In this document: positions 20,256-28,331 of the stretch, one piece after another | Layout of the letters: each line of letters begins with the position of its first letter | Position numbering within the stretch: position 1 is the stretch's first letter | Source: Halomonas sp. HAL1 | GTDB lineage: Bacteria; Pseudomonadota; Gammaproteobacteria; Pseudomonadales; Halomonadaceae | Direction: 5' to 3' | DNA: 64,000 nt | Assembly (NCBI RefSeq): GCF_030544485.1 | Contig: NZ_CP130610.1 | Coordinates: 3,658,001 to 3,722,000 of the forward strand | Translations under genes and position numbers: made by a program | The notes under the pieces: generated by a model | What the model was told of the DNA's origin: nothing | Databases searched by the model: none | The model's input: the letters and a program-made list of their open reading frames with translations, nothing else

Positions 20256-21350
20256 TTATAGCCCCTGCTCTTTTTCCCACGGCGTGACCTTGGTATCCGC
20301 CGTTATACGGTGAGCACCGGCCGCCACGATACGATCGCCCGCCGCCAAATCGCCGCTAACTTCCAACCCATTCGACGTTAATGGCCCAACACTCACCGGC
20401 ACTGCTTCTACATGTTCTGAGCCGGTATAGCGCCATACCAAGGCTTGATTAGCGTCTTCGCCCGCATAGCTCACGGCTTCAGGCGGCAGGTGCCAAACCG
20501 GCGAAGCGTGGTCGGATTGCAGCGCACTTAAATCCAGTCGCACGTTGGCACTCATACCATCCAGTAGGGTGATATCGTCGGGCTGAGGGAGTGTCAGCGT
20601 GACTTCATAGGCCAAGCTCTGCGCGCTGGCTTGCGTGGTATAGGACGCTAACTGGGCGAGATAGGGTTTGTCGCCATTTCCGAAGCGTACTTCATACGCT
20701 AATTCATCCCCAAAGGGGGTGCCGTTGCTGCGCGGCATGCGCTGAACAATTTGCTCGGGCAGATGAAACACCACATCTAATTGGCCCGGCTGCTGAATCA
20801 CTGCCACCGTTTCCTGCACCTGAACAATCTGGCGGTTATCCACCGGCACCTGAGCGATCACGCCATCATAGGGGGCGCGCAGTTGCGTGTGTGTTACCTG
20901 CTCTTCGGCCTGCTCAAACGTTGCGCGGGCTGCCCGCCATTCGCTTTCCGCTTCATCAAACCGGGATTGGCTGACCGCCCCGCGTTCGAGGGTATAGCGC
21001 ATGCGCTCCAGGTTGGCCTTGGCAAGCTCCAGGCGCGAGCGGGCGCTATCCAGCTCGCTTTGCGCGTTACGGTTGTCAATTCGAGCGAGCACCTCGCCCT
21101 CGCTCACCCGCTGTCCGGGGCTGACATTAAGCTCCAGCAACTCGCCTGCCATGCGAAATGACAGATTGCTACGCGTGGTGGCTTCCACACGCGCCGGGAA
21201 TTGCCGCAAGGCAGTAGCATTGGCCGACTGCAAGGTCATCAATTTCACGGGTCTGGCCGTGTCGGTGGACTGCGCCTGAGGTTGATCGCAGCCCATCAGC
21301 ATCAGCACTATCAGCGTGATTGGCAGAAAACGGAGAAAAGTAGCGGGCAC
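20256..21350 (-). CDS. RND efflux periplasmic adaptor lipoprotein
   Basis: A 364-residue membrane-fusion protein with a lipoprotein signal (LIVLMLMGC, lipid-modified cysteine near residue 20). It then has a biotinyl-lipoyl hairpin (ELNVSPGQRVSEGEVLARIDNRN), an alpha-helical hairpin, the barrel-sandwich return (LRAPYDGVIAQVPVDNRQIV) and a beta-barrel. The longer frame to GTG 21377 lacks a ribosome site; GTG 21350 has AAGGAG six bases upstream and gives a sensible signal peptide, so I use it. It is first in the operon with the RND permease and is divergent from a TetR regulator across a long palindrome. Confidence 0.92.
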   Translation of the reverse strand: MPATFLRFLPITLIVLMLMGCDQPQAQSTDTARPVKLMTLQSANATALRQFPARVEATTRSNLSFRMAGELLELNVSPGQRVSEGEVLARIDNRNAQSELDSARSRLELAKANLERMRYTLERGAVSQSRFDEAESEWRAARATFEQAEEQVTHTQLRAPYDGVIAQVPVDNRQIVQVQETVAVIQQPGQLDVVFHLPEQIVQRMPRSNGTPFGDELAYEVRFGNGDKPYLAQLASYTTQASAQSLAYEVTLTLPQPDDITLLDGMSANVRLDLSALQSDHASPVWHLPPEAVSYAGEDANQALVWRYTGSEHVEAVPVSVGPLTSNGLEVSGDLAAGDRIVAAGAHRITADTKVTPWEKEQGL

Positions 21351-21434
21351 GGTAGGCTCCTTGAGGGCGATCAGCACAGCTTTTCAAAGCTAACGTTGGA
21401 CTACAGCAAAATATAGAAAACACAGCGGAATAAC

Positions 21435-21478
21435 GTATACACTTCACTGACATTCATGAATGTCAGTGAAGTGTATAC
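21435..21478. promoter_or_regulatory. 44-bp perfect palindrome, operator of the RND pump
   Basis: The two 22-base halves are exact reverse complements with no spacer. The left half starts GTATACACTTCACTGACA and the centre is ACATTCATGAATGT, which resembles the core of the AcrR-type operator. It lies in the divergent region, 84 bases before the adaptor gene and 70 bases before the TetR gene, so binding would block both promoters. A TATACT hexamer at 21474-21479 at its right edge may be the -10 of the regulator gene. Confidence 0.85.
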
Positions 21479-21548
21479 TAATCACCGTGCGGCGACTTTG
21501 CTATCTATCAGTGCCAAAATACCGCTCATTATATTAATAGGAGCCGCT

Positions 21549-22178
21549 ATGTCCCGTCGTAAGGCAGACGCTGAACGTACCCGAGAAGCGATTCTTGATG
21601 CTGCGGAAACCACTTTTTTAGCTCAAGGCGTTTCGCGCACGACGCTTGCGCATATTGCACAGGCGGCGGGCGTTACTAGGGGAGCCATTTATTGGCACTT
21701 TGAAGATAAAGCAGCGGTATTCAATGCGCTCTTGGAGCGGGTACGCATCCCTTTAGATGAAATCGTCGATGATACAACCCAGCATCTTGGTGCAACGCCA
21801 GTGGCCTGTTTACGCGAGATTGCCCAACGCTCGCTGGCAGGCATCTGCCATGACCTGCCGCTGCAGCGGGCAGCCACCATCGTGCTGCACCGCTGCGAGA
21901 AACTGGAAGATGATCACCCGCGCATCAGCATGATCACCCGCCTTTCAGAGCACGCTGAAGTACAGGTAGAACGTCTGTTTGAACAAACACAACTAGCAGG
22001 CCAATTGCGTGCGGGGCTCTCCCCCACCAGCGCGCGCCGCCAGTTTCACGGCTTTTTGATTGGCGTCTGCTTTGATTGGCTGCAAGACCCACAGCAGTAC
22101 TCACTAGCAGAGGAGTGCGACGCTATCGTCGAAACGTTAATGCGCGGGTTGTTGGTAGAAATCACTCCTCATAAATAA
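21549..22178 (+). CDS. TetR/AcrR-family repressor of the RND pump
   Basis: A 209-residue TetR regulator. The N-terminal helix-turn-helix is typical of the AcrR/TtgR/MexR-like group: RRKADAERTREAILDAAE, then TTLAHIAQAAGVTRGAIYWHF. The C-terminal domain (about residues 85-209) matches the efflux-regulator type that binds pump substrates. The open frame begins at 21456 inside the palindrome, but ATG 21549 has GGAG five bases upstream and begins with the normal MSRRKADAERT. It is divergent from the adaptor/permease operon, so repression of that operon and itself through the 44-bp palindrome is very likely. Confidence 0.92.
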   Translation: MSRRKADAERTREAILDAAETTFLAQGVSRTTLAHIAQAAGVTRGAIYWHFEDKAAVFNALLERVRIPLDEIVDDTTQHLGATPVACLREIAQRSLAGICHDLPLQRAATIVLHRCEKLEDDHPRISMITRLSEHAEVQVERLFEQTQLAGQLRAGLSPTSARRQFHGFLIGVCFDWLQDPQQYSLAEECDAIVETLMRGLLVEITPHK

Positions 22179-22186
22179 AGAAAACT

Positions 22187-22202
22187 TGGCATGCCGGTTG
22201 CT
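22187..22202 (+). promoter_or_regulatory. Sigma-54 promoter for codBA
   Basis: TGGCATGCCGGTTGCT matches TGGCAYR-N4-TTGCW at all informative positions, with the correct GG-N10-GC spacing. The start of transcription should be near 22213, about 28 bases before codB. The element sits only nine bases after the tetR stop codon, so any activator sites must overlap the end of that gene. It implies that codBA needs an enhancer-binding protein, most simply NtrC. Confidence 0.8.
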
Positions 22203-22240
22203 TATATTTCCAAGAGAACCGTTTTCAACCGGAGCCTGCC

Positions 22241-23506
22241 ATGAACCAGTCTGATTACCCGCTCAGCGAAGTCCCTACCCGTGCCCGTAAAGGGCTTCTC
22301 TCCACCTCAGCAGTACTGCTCGGCTTTACTTTTTTCACCGCTACCATGTGGGCGGGAGGCACGCTAGGCCAAGCGTTTCCGATTGGCCAACTGCTCTGGA
22401 TCATACTGATTGGTAACCTGTTGCTGGGAACGTATGCGGCAGCTCTTGCTTATATAGCCTGTAAAAGCGGGCTTAATTCGGTGTTGATGGGGCGCTTCTG
22501 TTTTGGCGAGAAGGGCAGCAAACTCTCTGATTTTATCCTCGGCTTTACCCAGATTGGCTGGTACGCCTGGGGCACAGCGACCATCGCGCTGGTATTAGTA
22601 CGCACCACGGGGATGCCTGAATGGCTGGAAATCCCCTTAATGGTGCTTTTTGGTTTTGGTTTTTGTATCACCGCAATGATTGGTTATAAGGGCATGGACT
22701 GGCTTTCGCGCGTTGCCGTCCCCGCCATGATGCTGTTTATTCTGATTAGCCTGTTCACTGGGTTGGTGGATGTGCGCGGCTTTACAGGACTAAGCCAGCA
22801 AATGCCTACGGAAAGTATGGGCGTGGCGGCAGCGGTCACTGTCATCATCGGCACGTTTATCAGCGGCGGCACCCAAGCCACTAACTGGAGCCGCTTCGCC
22901 AAAACGCCGAAAATTGCCGTCATTGCGACCCTGGCAGCGTTTTTTGTGGGGAACGGTTTAATGGTGCTCACTGGTGCACTTGGCACCATGATTTACCAGC
23001 AGGCGGATATTGTCGATGTGCTGATTGCCCAGGGCTTTGTCACCATCGCCGTACTGATGCTGTTTCTAAATATCTGGACCACCCAGGACAACACCATCTA
23101 CAACTTCGCCGTGGCGGGCTGCAATTTACTGCGTACCGAAAAACGCCGGTTGGTGACGGTGGGCGGTGCAGCAATTGGCACCGTGCTAGCGGTAGGCGGC
23201 ATGTACAACCTGCTTATGCCGTTTCTGGTACTGCTCGGCACGTTTATTCCGCCCATGGGAGGGGTCATCATGGCGGACTTCTGGCTCAAGCATAAAGGCC
23301 GTTACCCCGCTTTGGATATTGCTCAACTGCCTGATTTCAACCGTAGAGGGCTGGCTGCCTATGCGCTGGGTGCCGGGGCGGCCTACTTTTCCCCGTTACT
23401 GCCGCCATTGGTAGGGGTCGCGGTGGCAGCGGGCAGCTACGCCGTGCTGCTGCGTTTAAACCACGCTACGCTGAGCGATACGCTTCCTTCACCCGCTAAA
23501 CAATAA
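22241..23506 (+). CDS. codB: Cytosine permease CodB
   Basis: A 421-residue NCS1 permease that imports cytosine. It opens with MNQSDYPLSEVPTRARKG, characteristic of CodB, and has about 12 membrane helices, including the GGTLGQAF region in the first helix, GWYAWGTA, and SGGTQATNWSRFAKTP. The ribosome site is CGGAG six bases before ATG 22241. The gene is 16 bases from codA in the same orientation. A sigma-54 promoter precedes it. Confidence 0.94.
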   Translation: MNQSDYPLSEVPTRARKGLLSTSAVLLGFTFFTATMWAGGTLGQAFPIGQLLWIILIGNLLLGTYAAALAYIACKSGLNSVLMGRFCFGEKGSKLSDFILGFTQIGWYAWGTATIALVLVRTTGMPEWLEIPLMVLFGFGFCITAMIGYKGMDWLSRVAVPAMMLFILISLFTGLVDVRGFTGLSQQMPTESMGVAAAVTVIIGTFISGGTQATNWSRFAKTPKIAVIATLAAFFVGNGLMVLTGALGTMIYQQADIVDVLIAQGFVTIAVLMLFLNIWTTQDNTIYNFAVAGCNLLRTEKRRLVTVGGAAIGTVLAVGGMYNLLMPFLVLLGTFIPPMGGVIMADFWLKHKGRYPALDIAQLPDFNRRGLAAYALGAGAAYFSPLLPPLVGVAVAAGSYAVLLRLNHATLSDTLPSPAKQ

Positions 23507-23522
23507 GTGAGCCCTTTTTCAT

Positions 23523-24779
23523 ATGCCCATGCAGATCATTAATGCCCGCCTACGCCAGCGCCCTGAGCTTTATCGGCTGGAGATTGAGAACGGTACGTTT
23601 ACCGCCATCACCGCACAAGATGCACCACAAACAGCGAGCGCGGGGCAGATTGATGCAGGCGCCAAGCTCGTCTGCGCGCCGTTTATTGAGCCCCATATTC
23701 ATCTGGACGCTGCGCTAACGGCAGGCGAACCTAGCTGGAACCAAAGCGGCACGCTGTTTGAAGGCATCGAGCGCTGGGGTGAGCGTAAGCCTATGCTTAC
23801 CGAAGCCGATATTCGTGAGCGCGCTCTCAAAACACTTAATTTGTTAATCGGCAATGGCGTTCAGTTCGTGCGTACCCACGCTGACACCAGTGACCCAAGC
23901 CTGATTGGCCTGAAAACGCTGTGTCGTTTGCGCGACGAGCTAAAAGATAAAATCGATATTCAAGTAGTCGCCTTTCCGCAAGATGGCCTGCTCTCCTACC
24001 CCGGCGGAGAAAAGCTAATGGAAGAGGCGCTGGAATTCGGTGCCGACGTCGTGGGCGGCATCCCCCATTTCGAATACACCCGTGAACTGGGCGTGGCGTC
24101 CATGAAGCGGGTAATCGAACTTGCGATCAAGTACGACCGCTTGGTGGATGTGCACTGCGACGAGATCGACGACCCCAATTCGCGCTTTCTTGAAGTGCTG
24201 GCCTGTGAAGCGCTTTTTAATGATTTAGGCAGCCGCGTGACCGCAAGCCACACCACCGCCATGCACTCTTACGATAACGCCTACTGCTCCAAGCTGTTTC
24301 TGCTGCTCAAGCGCTCGGGCATCAACTTTGTCTCTTGCCCCACCGAAAGTATTCATTTGCAAGGGCGCTTCGACACCTACCCCAAACGGCGCGGCGTCAC
24401 ACGGGTAAAGGAACTCAACGAGGCGGGCATCAACGTCTGCTTTGCCGAAGACTCCATTTTTGATCCCTGGTATTCGCTGGGGAATGGCAAGCTCTTACGC
24501 ACGTTGGATTTCGGCCTACATATCTGCCAAATGATGGGTTATCAGGATTTCAGTCAGGCGCTTTCGCTGATTACTGACAATAGCGCTCGCACGCTTAACA
24601 TCGAAGAACGCTACGGCATTGAGGTGGGCAAACCGGCCAGCTTCAACCTGCTGGAGGGGGAAGATGATTACAGCGTACTGCGCAATCAAGGCGAGGTGCT
24701 GCTTTCGGTGCGCCACGGCGAGATCATCATGCAGCGTGCACCCGCCAACATCACCACGCCGCCTTGGCTCGGCTTTTAG
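23523..24779 (+). CDS. codA: Cytosine deaminase CodA
   Basis: A 418-residue amidohydrolase-superfamily enzyme that converts cytosine to uracil and ammonia. The metal ligands are seen in PHIHLD (HxH, near residue 60), DVHCDE, ASHTTAM, and the aspartate in CFAEDSIFDPWY. It follows codB in one operon and feeds uracil to the PreTA/HydA pathway encoded 6 kb upstream. The ribosome site is weak (AAGTGAG at some distance), so translational coupling with codB may matter. Confidence 0.95.
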   Translation: MPMQIINARLRQRPELYRLEIENGTFTAITAQDAPQTASAGQIDAGAKLVCAPFIEPHIHLDAALTAGEPSWNQSGTLFEGIERWGERKPMLTEADIRERALKTLNLLIGNGVQFVRTHADTSDPSLIGLKTLCRLRDELKDKIDIQVVAFPQDGLLSYPGGEKLMEEALEFGADVVGGIPHFEYTRELGVASMKRVIELAIKYDRLVDVHCDEIDDPNSRFLEVLACEALFNDLGSRVTASHTTAMHSYDNAYCSKLFLLLKRSGINFVSCPTESIHLQGRFDTYPKRRGVTRVKELNEAGINVCFAEDSIFDPWYSLGNGKLLRTLDFGLHICQMMGYQDFSQALSLITDNSARTLNIEERYGIEVGKPASFNLLEGEDDYSVLRNQGEVLLSVRHGEIIMQRAPANITTPPWLGF

Positions 24780-24814
24780 AATAAGCGTAAAATGGCTGGG
24801 CTGATATTCAGCAA

Positions 24815-24965
24815 AGTTCTCAGGGCGGGGTGAAAGTCCCCACCGGCGGTGATACGGCCTTTGAACCAGGCCGCTAAGCCCGCGAGCGCTCAAGCAATTG
24901 CTTGAGGTCAGCAGATTCGGTGAGAAACCGAAGCCGACGGTGATAGTCCGGATGAAAGAGAACGG
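24815..24965 (+). promoter_or_regulatory. FMN riboswitch (RFN element)
   Basis: The highly conserved RFN blocks are present in order: AGGGCGGGGTGAAAGTCCCC, ACCGGCGGTGAT, the AGCCCGCGAGC region, a variable hairpin (GCTCAAGCAATTGCTTGAG), GGTCAGCAGATTCGGTGAGA, and CCGACGGTGATAGTCCGGATG. It lies between codA and the lumazine synthase gene and reads in that direction. FMN binding would be expected to turn off the downstream gene. Confidence 0.97.
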
Positions 24966-24983
24966 CACCTTAGACACGCAACG

Positions 24984-25009
24984 TTAACAGTGGCTGATGC
25001 CATCTGTTA
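24984..25009 (+). promoter_or_regulatory. Hairpin downstream of the FMN riboswitch
   Basis: Arms TAACAG-TGGC and GCCA-CTGTTA (one bulged T) form a stem between the aptamer and ribH. No U-run follows, so it is not a classical terminator; it may be part of the expression platform. Confidence 0.45.
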
Positions 25010-25072
25010 CGGCTGCCTGACGACCGGTTCCGCGTGCCCTGATTCTGGTACACCTTATCCAAGAGAATGACC

Positions 25073-25570
25073 ATGAATCAGACATTTCCGCTGACACTTT
25101 CTACCCACACCACGTCTCAACGCATCGCGTTTATTCAAGGCCACTGGCATCAGGATATCGTCGAGAAGGCCTATGAAGCCTTTATTGCTGAAGTAGAGCG
25201 CTGTGGGCTTAACGCCGAACAAGTAGACACCTTCACCGTTTCCGGTGCTTACGAAATTCCCTTGCAAGCCAAGATCCTCGCTCAAAGTGGCCGCTATGGT
25301 GCCATTGTAGGGGCTGGCTTTGTGGTCGATGGCGGTATTTATCGCCACGACTTTGTCGCCCATGCGGTGATTGATGGCTTGATGCGGGTGCAGTTAGACA
25401 CGCAAGTGCCAGTGATCTCTGCAGTATTAACACCGCACCACTTCCATGAGCACACCACGCATCACGAATTCTACACCCAACACTTTGTTACCAAAGGGAA
25501 AGAAGCCGCCCAGGCGTGCCTGAATACGATGGAAAACCTGCATAGAGCGCGCAAGCTAAGCGAGGCTTGA
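25073..25570 (+). CDS. ribH: 6,7-dimethyl-8-ribityllumazine synthase (RibH2-like)
   Basis: Lumazine synthase joins the ribitylaminouracil and dihydroxybutanone-phosphate intermediates in riboflavin synthesis. The 165-residue protein has the substrate-site segments FTVSGAYEIP and GAGFVVDGGIYRHDFVAHAVIDGL with the catalytic histidine, and VPVISAVLTPHHFHEH. The segment spacing and the HHFHEH motif recall the decameric RibH2 type rather than the housekeeping enzyme in a rib operon. ATG 25073 is better spaced from AAGAG than ATG 25067. No other rib gene is adjacent; the gene is controlled by its own FMN riboswitch. Confidence 0.9.
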   Translation: MNQTFPLTLSTHTTSQRIAFIQGHWHQDIVEKAYEAFIAEVERCGLNAEQVDTFTVSGAYEIPLQAKILAQSGRYGAIVGAGFVVDGGIYRHDFVAHAVIDGLMRVQLDTQVPVISAVLTPHHFHEHTTHHEFYTQHFVTKGKEAAQACLNTMENLHRARKLSEA

Positions 25571-25579
25571 TGCACTGCG

Positions 25580-25610
25580 GTTCAGGCTCGGCGAGGCGCC
25601 GGGCCTGAAC
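25580..25610. terminator. Strong hairpin between ribH and GNAT genes
   Basis: Arms GTTCAGGC-CGGCG and CGCCG-GCCTGAAC around loop AGG form a long GC-rich stem between convergent genes. There is no T-run on either side, so it may act as a bidirectional barrier or RNA-stabilising end. Confidence 0.6.
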
Positions 25611-25618
25611 GGTTTGAC

Positions 25619-26068
25619 TCACTTCACATCAAGCAAGTAACCATAAAACGCCGTATTACGCTGCCAGCCCAATGACTCATAAAGGTGCTGGGCACGCTCG
25701 TTCTCTACCTGCGTCATTAATATCAAGCGTGCCACGCCATGCTCTTTGGCGAGTTTTGTAGCGGCTTCCATTAACGCCCTTCCCGTGCCCTTATCGCGAG
25801 ACTCTGGAAGCACAAAAAGGTCATTTAGCGTCCAGCGCGCGTTTAAGCCTACCGTGGAAACCCCAGGGTAAAGCTGAACAAAGCCAGTAAGCCGACCATT
25901 CTCACTCTCACTAACGAGAATGCGTGAATCCGCCTGCCCAAATCGTTGGCGCAAAAAGGCACGAGCGGCCTCCGCATTACTAGGCTGAGCGTAGAACTGC
26001 CGATAACCATCTAGCAGCTCCGTTAGTGTATCAAGATCATTAATCGTGGCAGGGCGAACAAATGTCAT
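25619..26068 (-). CDS. GNAT-family N-acetyltransferase
   Basis: A 149-residue acetyltransferase that would transfer acetyl from acetyl-CoA to an amine. The fold is visible from the start (VRPATINDLDTLTELL) to the acetyl-CoA loop LPESRDKGTGRALMEAA, which carries the motif A pattern, and the later NERAQHLYESLGWQ. ATG 26068 is preferred to ATG 26074, since GGAG is six bases before it. The substrate cannot be told. It converges on ribH and is divergent from tag. Confidence 0.85.
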   Translation of the reverse strand: MTFVRPATINDLDTLTELLDGYRQFYAQPSNAEAARAFLRQRFGQADSRILVSESENGRLTGFVQLYPGVSTVGLNARWTLNDLFVLPESRDKGTGRALMEAATKLAKEHGVARLILMTQVENERAQHLYESLGWQRNTAFYGYLLDVK

Positions 26069-26172
26069 ACTCATCTCCAGGCTCGTTGGCTATCACGCCA
26101 ATAACGTTATAGTGAATTAACACCTAATGGCTAACTGAAAACAGCTTTTATCACCTGCTAAGGAAATGCTCT

Positions 26173-26778
26173 ATGTCCGACTTTATCGCCCCTGATGGTC
26201 ATCCCCGCTGCCTGTGGTGTGGGGGCGCGGCGGAGTTTTTGCCTTACCATGACAACGAGTGGGGCTTTCCAGTGGCTAACGACCAGCGGCTGTTCGAGAA
26301 GCTGTGCCTGGAGAGTTTTCAGTCGGGGTTGAGTTGGCGCACCATTCTCAATAAACGCGAGAACTTCCGCGCCGCTTTTCACCATTTCGATTTTCATCAG
26401 GTTGCCCGGTTTGGCGAAGACGATGTGCAGCAATTGCTGCAGAACGCAGGCATTATTCGCCATCGTGGAAAAATCGAAGCGGTGATTAATAATGCTTTAA
26501 GGGCGCAAGAAATGGTCGAGCAGGAAGGCTCGTTAGCCGCGTTCTTCTGGCGTTTCGAGCCAGACGCCGACTCCCTCCCCCCGCCGCAAACCCAGGTCAC
26601 CTCGCCTGAATCCATCGCTCTATCCAAAGCGTTAAAAAAGCGCGGTTGGAAATTCGTTGGCCCAACAACCGCTTTTGCCTTTATGCAGGCGATGGGGCTG
26701 ATCAATGACCACTCGCTAAACTGCATCACCCGCGTGCAGGTTGCACAGGCGCGGCAGCAATTTAAGCGGCCGATATAA
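26173..26778 (+). CDS. tag: DNA-3-methyladenine glycosylase I
   Basis: Tag removes 3-methyladenine from alkylated DNA. The 201-residue protein starts with the zinc-binding CLWC pair, then YHDNEWGFP, a helix-hairpin-helix-like core (LFEKLCLESFQSGLSWRTIL) and the C-terminal zinc ligands in NDHSLNCITR. Length and motif order match E. coli Tag. It is followed by the phosphatidylcholine synthase gene without an obvious terminator. Confidence 0.94.
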   Translation: MSDFIAPDGHPRCLWCGGAAEFLPYHDNEWGFPVANDQRLFEKLCLESFQSGLSWRTILNKRENFRAAFHHFDFHQVARFGEDDVQQLLQNAGIIRHRGKIEAVINNALRAQEMVEQEGSLAAFFWRFEPDADSLPPPQTQVTSPESIALSKALKKRGWKFVGPTTAFAFMQAMGLINDHSLNCITRVQVAQARQQFKRPI

Positions 26779-26862
26779 AAAAACAGTGATAGGGTATGGT
26801 TTTTGACACGCTTATCAATAAACCGAACAGCAAGGGGACAACACGTTCCCAATGGGGTCAAC

Positions 26863-27588
26863 GTGGTTCAATCATTCTCTTCGCATACAGAATCCCGCAC
26901 CTCACGATATAAAGCTTGGAGTGTGCATATATTCACCGCCAGCGGTGTACTACTCGGCACCATGGCGCTGCTTGCACTGGTCGACAATAATCCCGTCGCC
27001 TGCCTCCTCTGGCTGGGTGCTGCGATGATGATTGATGGTATCGATGGCACTCTGGCGCGCAAGTATGAAGTGAAGACGATACTGCCCCACTTCGATGGCT
27101 CAACGCTCGATATGGTCATTGATTACCTGACCTGGGCCTTTATTCCTGCCCTCTTTATCTACTACTTTATTGAACTGCCGCCCTATTTTGCACTGCTCTC
27201 AGTGTTCATTATTCTGCTGTCGTCGATGTTTTGTTTCTGCAATGTCGATATGAAAAGCCAGGACAACTACTTCGTTGGCTTTCCAGCCGCCTGGAACATC
27301 ACCGCCGCCTATTTTTACATTATTGATTTACCTCCTTTTATTACCTTTGCCACTATCGTTGTTCTCGCCATTCTCACCGTGACTAAAATGAAGTTTCTTC
27401 ACCCCTTTCGCGTGCGCTTGTTCATGCCACTCAATATTGCCGTCACACTGCTATGGTGCGTGTGTGCGACGTCACTGATACTTTCCAGCCCTGAGCACAC
27501 CGCCTGGGCCGTATGGGGGTGGGGAATTGCCTCTATTTACTTCGCCGGCATGTGCCTATGGCGCACGGCGCAAGAGTGGTTTGATTGA
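26863..27588 (+). CDS. pcs: Phosphatidylcholine synthase (CDP-choline dependent)
   Basis: Pcs condenses choline with CDP-diacylglycerol in the inner membrane to give phosphatidylcholine. The CDP-alcohol phosphotransferase motif is present in the Pcs spacing: DGTLAR, twelve residues, then GxxxDxxxD (GSTLDMVID). About eight membrane helices follow. The frame extends to TTG 26803, but that codon is part of a TTGACA hexamer and has no ribosome site. GTG 26863 after GGGG gives a normal 241-residue protein, so I use it with moderate confidence in the start. Betaine/choline supply in a salt-tolerant organism fits the substrate need. Confidence 0.88.
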   Translation: MVQSFSSHTESRTSRYKAWSVHIFTASGVLLGTMALLALVDNNPVACLLWLGAAMMIDGIDGTLARKYEVKTILPHFDGSTLDMVIDYLTWAFIPALFIYYFIELPPYFALLSVFIILLSSMFCFCNVDMKSQDNYFVGFPAAWNITAAYFYIIDLPPFITFATIVVLAILTVTKMKFLHPFRVRLFMPLNIAVTLLWCVCATSLILSSPEHTAWAVWGWGIASIYFAGMCLWRTAQEWFD

Positions 27589-27622
27589 ACTAGCCAAACG
27601 ACAGCAGCAAGGAGCATGGACG

Positions 27623-28315
27623 ATGTCACTGCCCCTGCAGCAACAGGAAAAATTCAGGGCGCTAGCGGCAGATATCGAAGGAATCGATGTCGAGGTTTAC
27701 CAGCGCTTCGAGCGCGACCCACTGGAGCCCATCATCGGCCTTGGCAAGCCTAACCAGCGCATTGGCTTTTTCGGACGCGACCCAGGGCGCGATGAGGTTC
27801 GCCATGGCGAACCCTTTATCGGCGCTGGTGGGCAGTTGGTCAGAAAGGCGCTGTATGAGCACCTTTATGATGAAAAAATGCCTGACTTCGAGGCCTCGCG
27901 CGCCGTGGGAGAGCACTTTTTTTGGATCAACACCGTGCCTTACAAGCCCGTCGGCAATAAAGCGTGGTCCATGAAGGTTAAGCGCCACTTTCATGACCTG
28001 ATGAACGAAGTCCTGATCTCCCGCTGGGAAGGGCGAACCCTAATCACCCTGGGTCGAGAAGCCTTCCTGTGGTTCGGTATCGGCCACTCAAAGGAGGAGC
28101 GTGCACGCCTGGAGGCATTCTGGAAGCGCGAGGACCGCTTTGAAAGTAGTATCGAAGTAACACTGGAGGATGATCGGGGCGAGGCACAAACCTTTACACT
28201 CTATCCTCTGCCTCACCCCTCTCCGCTCAATCAGACCTGGTATACCCGCTTTCCAGGCCTCTTAACGCAGCGCTTAGAGCAGTTAGATGTGCGCCAGGAC
28301 AACCTCGCCTTGTGA
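27623..28315 (+). CDS. Uracil-DNA glycosylase superfamily protein
   Basis: A 230-residue protein with the two uracil-DNA glycosylase superfamily motifs: GFFGRDPGRDE (motif 1 position, near residue 45) and LPHPSPLN (motif 2, near residue 204). Between them is INTVPYKPVGNKAWS. Sequence alone does not place it firmly in a numbered UDG family. The frame is open upstream into pcs, but ATG 27623 has AAGGAG upstream and a reasonable N-terminus. It is 34 bases after pcs and converges on a MocR regulator. Confidence 0.8.
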   Translation: MSLPLQQQEKFRALAADIEGIDVEVYQRFERDPLEPIIGLGKPNQRIGFFGRDPGRDEVRHGEPFIGAGGQLVRKALYEHLYDEKMPDFEASRAVGEHFFWINTVPYKPVGNKAWSMKVKRHFHDLMNEVLISRWEGRTLITLGREAFLWFGIGHSKEERARLEAFWKREDRFESSIEVTLEDDRGEAQTFTLYPLPHPSPLNQTWYTRFPGLLTQRLEQLDVRQDNLAL

Positions 28316-28331
28316 GGCTTGCGGCTGATCC

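Noticed and set aside
26803..26808. TTGACA hexamer before pcs as a promoter -35, or TTG as the pcs start
   Set aside because: No acceptable -10 lies 16-18 bases downstream, and the TTG has no ribosome site. I kept GTG 26863 as the start.
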